From the NCBI RefSeq assembly GCF_022201045.2, contig NC_068560.1, positions 33,567,001 through 33,631,000 on the forward strand: 64,000 nt of DNA, given 5' to 3'. The position numbers and the translations under genes are program-made. Every line of letters begins with the position of its first letter. Within the stretch, counting starts at the first letter, position 1. Positions 48,330-57,640 of this stretch are shown in pieces. Below the pieces are notes generated by a model. That model did not search any database. It saw only the letters and a list, made by a program, of their open reading frames with translations, and was not told the DNA's origin. Origin of the DNA: Citrus sinensis (taxonomy: Eukaryota > Streptophyta > Magnoliopsida > Sapindales > Rutaceae).

Positions 48330-48373
<44 letters not shown>
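48330..48373. repeat. TA dinucleotide microsatellite
   Basis: About 22 TA repeats. Confidence 0.95.
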
Positions 48374-48376
<3 letters not shown>

Positions 48377-48646
48377 TAATTGAGTGATCGATGCATGAAT
48401 GAAACTCACTTTCGGATTCTAGAATGGGGCCGGCCACGTGCCACAAAATTAGTTGGAGCTGAGACTTTGACGTATACCTGGTGACGTCATGAATGAGGTA
48501 TGGCTTAAAAAAGCACTATTCCGATATGGGAAGCCTCACATAGTTACTATGAGTTCTCTTGTTGGATTGAAAAATGTAACAAATAAAAGTTCAAGAGATT
48601 ATGACAAAATTAATAAACACGCATGACTCAGAAATTCTTATCTGAT

Positions 48647-48649
48647 ACT

Positions 48650-48681
<32 letters not shown>
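48647..48681. repeat. CTCACC hexamer repeat
   Basis: Five to six copies of CTCACC lie 52 bp before the member E ATG. The unit is not the plant telomere repeat (CCCTAAA). Confidence 0.9.
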
Positions 48682-48732
48682 TAAGTAGCTGGCTTAGCCG
48701 CTGCTGTGTGTTGAGAACACAAGAAGAGAAAA

Positions 48733-48945
48733 ATGAGTGAAGCCAGCAGGCAAGGAGGAGGCAGCGAAGAACCCAGAAGTAGTGGGGCAGCTTACGGCTC
48801 TGGCGGGTCCAGGCAGCCGGTCAATGCCGTCGGCTGCAGGGAGAGGCCGATGGCGCCGCCCAAAAGAGGAAATGTTATCAAGACGATTTTCAATGATCTG
48901 CTCTCTCGCGACCCACCGTCTCGCGACCCACCGCCATCACGATGA
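48733..48945 (+). CDS. Small basic protein, family member E (70 aa), divergent
   Basis: Starts MSEASRQGGGSEEPRSSGAA, Gly/Ser-rich, with RPMAPPKRGNVIKTIFNDLL at residues about 38-57. This aligns with the family core (P-[AP]-x-[KR]-[KR]-x-V, then a hydrophobic segment), but the K after V is Ile and the following identity is low. It ends with a short duplication of SRDPP. In the overlapping +1 frame (48737) there is another open stretch, but only the 48733 frame carries the core. Membership is therefore likely but weaker than for members B-D. Confidence 0.55.
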   Translation: MSEASRQGGGSEEPRSSGAAYGSGGSRQPVNAVGCRERPMAPPKRGNVIKTIFNDLLSRDPPSRDPPPSR

Positions 48946-49614
48946 TCGCATCGATCACTTGATCAAGTGTTCAACATGTACGTGATTTGGTAATCATGTT
49001 GTATTACAGATAGAATAATGATGGTTGATGATCAAGTACTCTGTTTGGTGAACATTGTATTGCTGTTGGCTGCTTTGTGGGTTATGATTAGTTATTAAGG
49101 CAGTGCTAATTTAGTTAATTGATCATACTCTTAGCTTTCTTGCTCCTTGTTGCGTTAACTTTCCTATTTAACTACTGTGTTTGATTAATTGATCATGTTA
49201 TCCAAATTTAGGATTAATTTCAGAGCCCACAGCTGCTTCGACTACATTGAACTTTTGTTAATAGCTAGCTAAACCACCACCCATTTGAGATTATGTTTTC
49301 TTATTTATTTATTTTTTCATCATAACATTTGTTTGCTACCTTAGATTCTGATTTCTTTTATGAAGGGTGTAAGAGGGAATCTCTTTTAGTGTAAAATCCT
49401 TCTGGTTTAATTCATCCGACAAACAGATCTAAGAGGGAATCTCATTTTACCAACTTTTTTCACTAAAAAAAAAACATTTTTCATTTTATATTAGTTTCTC
49501 TCTCATTTGTCCTCTTTTATTTTGGTGACCCCTTCCGACCAACCCCTTATTTCTTTTTCTCTCAAATCGAGAAGAATCGTCCCACGCCCTTTAATTTTTC
49601 TCGTCGAGGAAACG
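48946..49614. other. Intergenic region between member E and the H2B pseudogene
   Basis: No gene supported. It likely contains the 3' UTR of member E and the upstream flank of the H2B copy. Confidence 0.5.
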
Positions 49615-49809
49615 ATGGCCCCGAAAGCCGAGAAGAAGCCAGTGGAGAAAAAGCCGGTCGGACGCGTCTCGTCTCGCGAGATAGAACAAGAAGCCGACGA
49701 TCACGTCGAGGGAGATCCAGACCGCCTTGAGATTGGTCGTGCCCGGTGAATTGGTGAAGACGCTGCATCGGAGGGGACTAACGCCGTTACTAAGTTTACA
49801 AGCTCTTGA
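49615..49809 (+). pseudogene. Histone H2B pseudogene, internally deleted
   Basis: Starts MAPKAEKKPVEKKPVG, the Lys-rich N-terminal tail of plant H2B. The whole histone-fold middle is missing. A different frame then reads SRLAR, a stop in place of Tyr, and [20 protein letters not shown], the alpha-3/alpha-C part, followed by GELVK. One more base is lost before [15 protein letters not shown] and the natural stop at 49807-49809. Total 195 bp against about 440 bp for a working gene. Three defects (large deletion, nonsense, frameshift) make it clearly non-functional. Confidence 0.9.
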
Positions 49810-51606
49810 TTTTGTGCAATTTTTGGCTTGTTACGGTTCCGTGTTCTTTTCAAATTGGTCCTATTGTCGCCCAAAAGAAAAACCGCCTGGAAGTCCGAGG
49901 ACCTTTAGTACCGTACCCTACCCCCGAACCAGCAGCCTTCGCGCCAAGCAAGACCGCCCTTGTCCCTTTCCTTTCTCCATTCCGCCTCTTTCTTTGCTTT
50001 GTTCCAATAGAGTATAAGGCAAAGCAAAAGTGGTTCGTATGCCTACTTTACCTACTTGACGAAAGGGAACGAACTTTGTTTCGTTTCCGGGTTTATGGAT
50101 TGGATTCAGTCAGCGTCACGACATAATCAAAAGGAGGGAGTGACACTTTGGTTACCGGCGAACGCTTCCAAAGGCGCCCCTCTCGAGTTTCCGGCTGTTT
50201 CCTAGATTGAAGTAGCCTTTCGTCGCCCTACCAAACGAAAGAAGTCACTATCAAACAGCTCGCCCTACTGAAGTACCAAAGGTGCGCTCCGCCCGGTGAC
50301 TAAGAAAGAAATGGGTTTGCGCTTAAATTGAAGTGATGAGGTCGCAAAGAGGGAAGTGGGGCTCCTTTTGACTAAAGGTTGGTTCTTCGGGTTCCTTTAG
50401 AATGAAAGTAGCTATGAAGCCCCTATTACTTACTTTCTTTGATTCAAAAGGCGAACAGCCCCCCCAACTAGTCGTATGGGGTGGGGTGCTTGTGGTAAGC
50501 TGCCTTGGATGTGAGGAATTCCTAAAAAAAAAGGCAAAGTCTGGTATTTGACGAAGATCTTCCTATCAATAGATAGGAATTAGTGTTCGATATAGGGGAT
50601 AGGATCCATCTGCTCTTTCTCTCTCCATTTTTTTTTTAGAGAAAAAAAGATATCTCGTTCATCTATCTTTTGTCTATCTATCATTGATTCTATCTATGAA
50701 TCAAGTCGAAAGACTTCGTTTTTGGGTTCCCCGAATGGATTGGATCGTTTCCGCTAACGAAATGAACGCGGAGCCCGTTCCGAATGCTTCTCCGATCCGG
50801 AAGTTCTCGCGAAGAGAATATTACATATTACCTCTGTCTTTTCTCGCTTTGCTAATCTTCCCCTCTAACGCGGGCCAGGCGGCGGCGGGCGCGGGAGGAA
50901 GAACCCTAAGAGAGGTTATTTTATTTCCTTCTTTTTTCAGTGCAACACAGGAAAGCGCCCTCTTTTTGTCATCCCTGCAGCTTTCTAGATTTTGTATTGA
51001 ACGCATGGCGTAGCTAGGACCTTCACCTCAAATCATGTTTGAGCCTATGTTCAAACCCCCCTATTTGATTGAATAAGGCTGGAAAGAATGCCCGCTAAGT
51101 TCAGATAAGGGAATGCTTCCCCCAACCATTAAATAAAGTAAAGGCTCGACGAAGGGAGGGAGATGCGGCGGGGGAAGGAAAACGCTTTCGGAGATCGAGA
51201 TATTTTATTTGTTTTTCATCGAAAACGAAGAAGGCCGAGGATGGCCTACGGTGCGTGTTATCTGAAGGGAACACGCTTTTTCGACCGCACCGCGGTGGTA
51301 TGATTGCCGAGGCCTCTCCTCGTTCCGCCCGCTGGGCTATTGGGATAGCAGCCTTCGGGCTTTGCCTGCCCTTTCTAATTAGAATATAGAATTCCGGCTC
51401 GGCCCGGGAAAGCGCTGGCAACAACAGAAAGGAAGGGGTCCATGTAGCTGCTGCGCCCGCCCCCTTCTTAGTCAATGGGGCAGCAGGTTCGGCATCTACT
51501 AGAAAAGAAAGAATCCACTTCAGATAACCACGCCTCTGCTAGGCAGCGTGTGGAATGGCCGGGAGCGGACCTTTTTGGATATATAATCCAAGTCGAGAGT
51601 GGAGTT

Positions 51607-51655
51607 ACGGGAACAGCCGTCTGATGGAAAACTACTTTCACGTTCGGTTCAGAGA
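51607..51655 (+). other. Possible group II intron domain V/VI remnant
   Basis: AACAGCCGTCTGATGG and, 14 bases later, CACGTTCGGTTCAGAGAG resemble domain V of group II introns, which carries an AGC triad and a pairing of AGCCG with CGGTT. The middle stem is poorly formed here. Such introns are common in plant mitochondrial nad, ccmFC and rps genes. No flanking exon was recognised. Confidence 0.4.
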
Positions 51656-52420
51656 GCAAAATAAGCAAAACTAAGTCTAACCAGTGGTTTAGTTAAGAAG
51701 ATGATCAAATTTGACCTTATTCTATAGTATAGAACAGAGGGAGGCATTCTGGGCCGACTACTACGACTACATGCGCATCTAGTGCAGTGGCTTGGAATAA
51801 AAACCTTGACCATCTTCCGAAGTTCTAAATAATCTACTGATCAAAGGCTGTAGGGGCGGACTGCTCTACATTCAGCCACGCCACAGTGACCCCCGAAGCG
51901 ATCTTCTTCTAGTTGCGGGGCGAAATCCGGCATCCAATTACTGGCTCTGAATAACCGGCCCAGCAATAAGTTAAGTTAAATTCTTCCATAACATAACGGG
52001 GCGGGGTTGCGCGCGAGCCGAGTGACGTAGGTGCACAAGAGTACTTCGCGCCACAACCATCTCTTTTTTATAGGTTCTACGGACCGATGCCTGCTGCTTC
52101 ATCTGGGAGAAAAGAATCATAGATATGCCGGTCATTCCTCTTACCGTACTTCCCGAGGGGAGGTTGAAAAAAGCTGTTACAGAATAAGAGTCCTTAGACC
52201 TCCCAAAAAGATAGAAGTCTCCGATAAACAGTCTTTACGCCGACATTAGCAGTAGCGCTAGTAAGGCCGACAAATACAATACAAAGAGTGAAGGTGCGAC
52301 AGCGCTTTTTTAAGCCCAAAGGCTAGTTCAGTCACTTCCGGATGAATAAGAGTTCTCTTTCTCGATCGAAAGAACCTTAATCGAATGGCCAAGCTAAGAA
52401 GAAGAATCGAATCATCGCCC

Positions 52421-52454
52421 GAAAGAAAGGGCCTTAATTAAGGCCCTTTCTTTC
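52421..52454. repeat. 34-bp perfect palindrome
   Basis: GAAAGAAAGGGCCTTAA is followed directly by its exact inverse complement, with no spacer. It lies inside the mitochondrial-type block. Confidence 0.95.
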
Positions 52455-53300
52455 CTAGATGGAGAGAATCCGCAAGTAGAATAAGAGCATTGGCCCTACT
52501 ATCCCAGGTGCAGGAGCGTAGCGGGATGTGTCAACCGGCAATGCGAGGTCGTATAGATCATTTCTTATTAGCAAGGATTTGGAAGCTTTGGGGGAGAGCT
52601 TCACATAGGACGGGACCGGGCTAGAGGACTCTCTATCGTCCCCATCGTCCTAACAGCCGATCACGCAATTAGAGCTACGAACAGTTTGATTGTTCTTGGG
52701 CAACAGAATCCGTAACACAATCAGGGGTGCCGGGCTTGGCTCAATATCGGGATAGAAGGAGGCCTAGGAAACTAGGCTGTCTCCAGGCTAAGGTAACAAA
52801 GTTAGACCGAGATTCACGACTGACTTCCTCTACAAAAGAAGTAGTAGAATAAGATGCGAGAGAGCCATGCCTTTAGAACAAGAAGGTTTTGATTCTGGGG
52901 TCAGCTGGGATCAGGATTTTACACTAAACAAAAGAGAGTGCGAACATTATTAAAGTACCAGACAGGCAAGTACGGAACCCCAATCACGAGGGGGAAAAGG
53001 ACACCCATTAATGGAGGCCCTATATTCTATTCTCTTACAAAATTTGGAGGACAAAGAATAGCACGCTTCTCTTGCCTCTAGGAAGAATAGAAGGAACCTA
53101 TTCTCTTACACAATCAGCTGTGCACAAAGATGTTAAGGAGAGTTAAAGAAAGTTTAATCCCGTCGCATAGCCGCAACCTACTGGGAGAAGTGACCCCGAG
53201 GAATGGGATTAAACTTGCGTAGGGCTTTTAGCCTGCGACTAAAAAGATTTATCTTCTTACTTTCACTGAAGGTTCAATGGTCATCTATTCAATTTCTTAA

Positions 53301-53339
53301 AAAGTCCGCAATTCCGATAGGAATTGAGTAAGGACTTTA
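53301..53339 (+). repeat. Dispersed hairpin repeat, copy 1
   Basis: The core CAATTCCGATAGGAATTG folds on itself (CAATTCC pairs with GGAATTG) and is framed by GTCCG and GTAAGGAC arms. Further copies are at 53784-53821 and 53921-53956 (inverted) and 54607-54642 (direct). Confidence 0.85.
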
Positions 53340-53783
53340 CCTATCTTTCCCTATTATTAATATTATTTACCCTATCTTTCCCTATTTTAAATATTATTTA
53401 AAATAGATAAGAATACTATATATATCCGTGTATGCACGGGATAATAGCTCCCCCTACGAGGGCTGCCTTTCCCTCTACTTCACCACCCCAAGGTATGGAA
53501 GTCTTTTTCTTCGAATTTGATTTGTCAAATTCGGTAATAAGAAAGAGACTTCTGTGCTTTTAATTAGAAATTCTATATGTTAAGAAAGCTGAAAGTTGAC
53601 TAACAAAAAGGTTAAGACTCTTTCGTCCATTCCCCCCGCACGTACACAACCCCAAAAAGACTATTCGTGTACACAGCTATACTTGACCGACGCTGGCTCC
53701 ATACCCAAGAATAAGGTGTGAAAAGTGCTTTTTCTTCGCAGACTTCTTTTTTTTTTTAATTAAATTTAGCGCTTTTTTTTTGG

Positions 53784-53821
53784 TAAAGTCCTTACTCAAT
53801 TCCTATCGGAATTGCGGACTT
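53784..53821 (-). repeat. Dispersed hairpin repeat, copy 2
   Basis: Inverse copy of the 53301-53339 element, with the same GTCC frame. Copies 1 and 2 face each other across about 445 bp. Confidence 0.85.
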
Positions 53822-53873
53822 GGGGATATAAAAGGGTTAAAGCCTTTCGGCTTTCCTTTGTTTTTCGGATTGA

Positions 53874-54182
53874 GAGGGGTTCCCCCTCTCCCCCGAGCCC
53901 CCTCACCCCCTTTTAAGGTGAAGGCCTTACTCAATTCCTATCGGAATTGCGGCCTTCCTCGGAGAAGAAAGATATATTTATAAACCTACCGGGGGGCACT
54001 TCCCCCGGACCCCCTTCTCGAATCAGGTTCCCCTCCGTGGTCCCCTTTCGGGTCCCACTCCGGCCCCGCTTCGCTCCTTTTTATCCAATCCAACAATCAT
54101 ATTCTGCTGCTTAACACACCAATTATGATTTTTCCTCCATACCGGGGGGATTCTCAGAAAGCTTCTTCCCCCCTTAAGAATC
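53874..54182 (+). repeat. Large perfect inverted repeat, left arm (309 bp)
   Basis: Exact reverse complement of 54381-54689 as far as I could compare it by eye. It contains hairpin copy 3 (53921-53956) near its outer end. GC-rich, with CCCCC and GGGGG runs. Together with the right arm and a 198-bp spacer it could form a very long hairpin. Confidence 0.93.
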
Positions 54183-54380
54183 CCCCCGGGTGGTGAATCA
54201 GAGCAGAGTCGAGCCCTCGCCCCCCCGGGGGGCGGGGGGATTTCCTCACATTTGAAGGATTCAAATGCTGTTATGCTTATCTGAAGGATTTCAGATAAGT
54301 TGAAAAAGCTTATCTGAAAGCTTTCAGATAAGACTCAAGGTTATATATATTTTTACATGCTTATCTGAACTCTTTCATAT
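54183..54380. other. Spacer of the inverted repeat
   Basis: 198 bp. It holds several overlapping short hairpins of the form CTTATCTGAA...TTCAGATAAG. No coding content. Confidence 0.8.
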
Positions 54381-54689
54381 GATTCTTAAGGGGGGAAGAA
54401 GCTTTCTGAGAATCCCCCCGGTATGGAGGAAAAATCATAATTGGTGTGTTAAGCAGCAGAATATGATTGTTGGATTGGATAAAAAGGAGCGAAGCGGGGC
54501 CGGAGTGGGACCCGAAAGGGGACCACGGAGGGGAACCTGATTCGAGAAGGGGGTCCGGGGGAAGTGCCCCCCGGTAGGTTTATAAATATATCTTTCTTCT
54601 CCGAGGAAGGCCGCAATTCCGATAGGAATTGAGTAAGGCCTTCACCTTAAAAGGGGGTGAGGGGGCTCGGGGGAGAGGGGGAACCCCTC
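54381..54689 (-). repeat. Large perfect inverted repeat, right arm (309 bp)
   Basis: Reverse complement of 53874-54182. It includes hairpin copy 4 (54607-54642). Beyond 54689 identity stops at once. Confidence 0.93.
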
Positions 54690-55020
54690 CCCTCCGCCGC
54701 CGCAAAAAAATAGCTCTTTTTTTATTTCCTTTTTTCCAATCCGTTTCCCAACCTATCGCGAAATCACCACCAATAATAATTCTCATCGGAATATTCTCTT
54801 TCCCGCCCCAAAGAATCCCCAGGAGTTGTCCCCCCGGTATGGAGCCACCGTCGCTTTCGCCTTCGCAGTCACTTCAGGTTTCATGTCCGGGTTGTCCTCC
54901 ACACTACTTGCCTGAGCTCTTCTCTCTTCTGAGCTGAGGAGCTCGATCGACGCCGAGACTTCCCCACGTGACGATACCGGCAGTTCGAGAGCCACTCGTT
55001 TGTCACTTTTGAGGCCCGCC

Positions 55021-56704
55021 TAGCCCAGGGTTTGCTTGTGACAATGCTTCTTATGGACAGACTAATGAAATTTATCTTCTCTTAAAAGTAAAAAAAAATT
55101 AAATTACCGAATTTTGAGTGGTTTCAGTTGGTATATGGAGACGATGACGGCGGATAATGTTGAGTTAAAGAATGAGTTTTGAAAGAGTGTTTAGAAAGAA
55201 AAAAAGATTAGATGAATTAATTTTAGAAAGAGAGAGGAATAAAACTTGTCAGTACCCTTTTTAATGGTCAGTTTTTTATTTTTATATTAGGTTAAAATAC
55301 AATTTTACCATTTAAAGGACATTTAAACCGTAACAAAAGTAATAATTTTTTTTTCAGCGATGTTGTGGCTTAAAATATTTTCCACCTCAATATTAAATAG
55401 ACTCTTCAATAAACATTATTTTGTTTAATTTTACAAATGCATGCACACTTTTATTTGATAGACGGTGCCAACCAATTGATACAATCGTACTTTTAATTCT
55501 TAATAATTCCATCGCATAAACAATTGTTGATTAAAAATCACAACACAAAAATTTTGAGCTTTCCGAAATGCCATTTCTGTGATATTCACACTATGTTACC
55601 CTACCCAACCAACTTTTAATATGGAACGAATTTGCCTGACGCATATAGATAATATGTGTTATATTTTTCCATTCCAGGTGTGAAAAGAGACTGTGACCAT
55701 TAATATTGAGATCAAGTGGTTGGCAAGCATGTTTACACAGAGTAATGTCTTCCACGTCCCTTTATAATCATAGTTCTATTATTACTAGAAAATACGTAAA
55801 ACTTATCTGAATTTAGTTAAATTAAAATATCTTTACAAATCATGGACCCTAACTATATGTTAATCCTTATATTTGATATCATTAATTTTATTGATAAAAT
55901 CAAAATAATTTTAAACCAATGTAGAAAACAAATAATCTAATAACAATAATTTTATAATGAAAAAGATTGTTTACAAAATCTATTCAAAATGTTAGAGAAA
56001 TTTAATTAAAATTTTATGTCATTTTTTGTAATTTCATAAAAAAAGGAGATCTTTATAAAAAAAAAAAAAAAAAGAGGTGAGGTTTATTAAGTTAAAAGGG
56101 TTTAAAAGGGGTGTTAAAAGCGAGCTCTTACAAAAAAAAGAAAAAAAAAAGTGTTAGAAGCTTTGCTCATTTACATAATATCAGTCCAGGCTTCATATTA
56201 AAATTAGCAATGGATCATCCCAGTTAAGTCCAAACAGGCTTGGCATAAGCCATAGCCCATAAGGAAAGTGCTGAACTGCTGATAGTGGTGGGTTCGAGAC
56301 TAATGGCCAGAGTGTCGCAGCCCAATTCACAAATGGTGGTGGACCTCCATCCAATACAGCAACTCCACGTTATATATATATATAAATGGGGCGCCATAAA
56401 GTTATTTGCTTCCGCAAGCACTAATCATTCTTTAATTTCTTTTTCTACCTAACCGTTAGACAACGGATTTATTATTATCATTAGACCCGGCAACCAAATT
56501 CAAATAATCTGAAAAAGGGAAAGAGCAAAAGCAAAAGCCACTCTTTTTTCCTTTACAAATTTTTTATTTATTTTTAATTAATCAAACACACCCACCAATC
56601 CTATATACTACATGTTGCCTACATTCTCTTTGCCTGGTTGGCTATAGATCAATCTCTCCCTCTCTCATTTCATTCGCCTCTGAATCTCAATCAAAATTCA
56701 GCAA
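55021..56704. other. Gene-poor tract before the MGCC gene
   Basis: AT-rich nuclear-type DNA with poly-A runs near 56055-56075 and 56130-56150. A segment near 56240-56330 (TGGCATAAGCC, later GGGTTCGAGACT) faintly resembles Pol III boxes, but no SINE structure could be defined. The proximal 100 bp should contain the promoter of the next gene. Confidence 0.5.
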
Positions 56705-57640
56705 ATGGGCTGTTGCATTAGCAAATGCAAACCCACGAAAAAACATTCCATTGATCAAGAATTCAACCATCATCGTCATCATGATGTTCAAGACAAGCTT
56801 GTTATCTCACAGCAAGCCCCCAGAACTCCAAATATCCTTCTCTCAAATAGAATTTCTCCCTGCCCTCTTTCCCCTCCTAGCTCAACTTCTTCCATTTCTT
56901 CCTTCACTTGTACAACAAGCAACACTTCCGAATCATGCTCATCGCTCTCTTCTAGTGCTTCTTCGGCCTTGAGCTCGAAAGACAGATCCTTTTCCAACGA
57001 GTTTTTGTGGTCTTGTGTGAAGGAAAATCCACATATTATTCGCATTAATTCTATCAAACAAGCTTCTCTATCATTAGCAACCACTAAAGTTCAAGCTAAA
57101 AAATTAGACTCACCCATTAAGTCAATAGCGGCAACAGTGAAGCAATCAATCCCACCAAGGATAAATGGCTCTACACCACAAAAGAGAGTTCGATCAAGCT
57201 CGCCAACACCTCTGTCACGACAAAAGAGCTTTCGCAGAGAGCCAGAGAGACAAAATTCTCCATATATTTTGTCGAGCAGAGGCTTGAGATCACCGTCTCC
57301 CAGTAGAAGATTCAGTGGAGATAGTAACAGGGGATTTGTCACAAATACAACTAAAGAAATTTGTTCAAACCGCATGGCTACTAAGGTACATAACGCTAAT
57401 CCTGTTTCTTCTTCTCTAAGAAAAGAAAATTTCAGGCCACCAAGTCCAAGCAATAATTTTAACTCAGCAGGATTGCGGCTTTGTTTAAGCAATAAAGAAA
57501 CATTTACTCATCGAATTGGTTCTAAAATTGATGAAGTTGCAGTGGCAGAAGCACTGGCTTCTCACGGTAACAGTGACCCCGTTCCTATGGAGGATATTGA
57601 TAATCCTCTAATTTCCTTGGATTGTTTTATTTTTCTGTAG
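56705..57640 (+). CDS. Ser-rich protein with MGCC lipidation start (311 aa)
   Basis: Intact intronless ORF. The N-terminus MGCCISKCKPTKK has Gly2 for N-myristoylation and Cys3, Cys4 and Cys8 for palmitoylation, so plasma-membrane anchoring is expected. A very Ser/Thr-rich segment (about residues 51-92) and an Arg/Ser-Pro region (RVRSSSPTPLSRQKS, SRGLRSPSPSRRFS) follow, with many SP sites that suggest phosphorylation and disorder. The end NPLISLDCFIFL is hydrophobic and, with the preceding acidic MEDIDNPL, looks like a conserved tail. It resembles plant proteins annotated only as uncharacterised or Ser/Arg-repetitive-like. The ATG is the first after a short leader and gives the only lipidation-competent start. 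No domain with a known activity is visible. Confidence 0.85.
   Translation: MGCCISKCKPTKKHSIDQEFNHHRHHDVQDKLVISQQAPRTPNILLSNRISPCPLSPPSSTSSISSFTCTTSNTSESCSSLSSSASSALSSKDRSFSNEFLWSCVKENPHIIRINSIKQASLSLATTKVQAKKLDSPIKSIAATVKQSIPPRINGSTPQKRVRSSSPTPLSRQKSFRREPERQNSPYILSSRGLRSPSPSRRFSGDSNRGFVTNTTKEICSNRMATKVHNANPVSSSLRKENFRPPSPSNNFNSAGLRLCLSNKETFTHRIGSKIDEVAVAEALASHGNSDPVPMEDIDNPLISLDCFIFL

Larger units (their letters stand above)
47341..48732. other. Intergenic region upstream of member E
   Basis: No gene seen. It includes an (TA)n run at 48330-48373 and an ACCCTC hexamer repeat at about 48647-48681. Confidence 0.55.
49810..55020. other. Nuclear insertion of mitochondrial-type DNA (NUMT), about 5.2 kb
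   Basis: Composition changes abruptly at about 49815-49840 to GC-richer sequence with many short purine/pyrimidine runs (GAAAGAA, CTTTCC), the texture of plant mitochondrial spacer. It returns to AT-rich nuclear DNA near 55020. ORFs inside (for example 49806-50126, 50684-51013, minus 51475-51101, minus 54995-54783) match no mitochondrial protein I can name. A group II intron-like domain V lies near 51607-51655. No tRNA or rRNA was identified. Plastid origin is less likely because no plastid gene is recognisable. The two edges are estimates. Confidence 0.65.

Noticed and set aside
48647..48681. Hexamer array as an interstitial telomere
   Set aside because: Unit CTCACC does not match the plant telomere repeat CCCTAAA.
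48737..48985. 82-aa ORF overlapping member E in another frame
   Set aside because: Only the 48733 frame carries the family core and the short SRDPP duplication; this one is a shadow frame.
50684..51013. 109-aa ORF in the mitochondrial-type block as a named mitochondrial gene
   Set aside because: I compared it from memory with ccm, nad, cox, atp and ribosomal proteins and recognised none; naming it would be a guess.
56240..56330. Possible SINE with GGGTTCGAGAC B box
   Set aside because: A-box match is poor and no tail or target duplication is visible.
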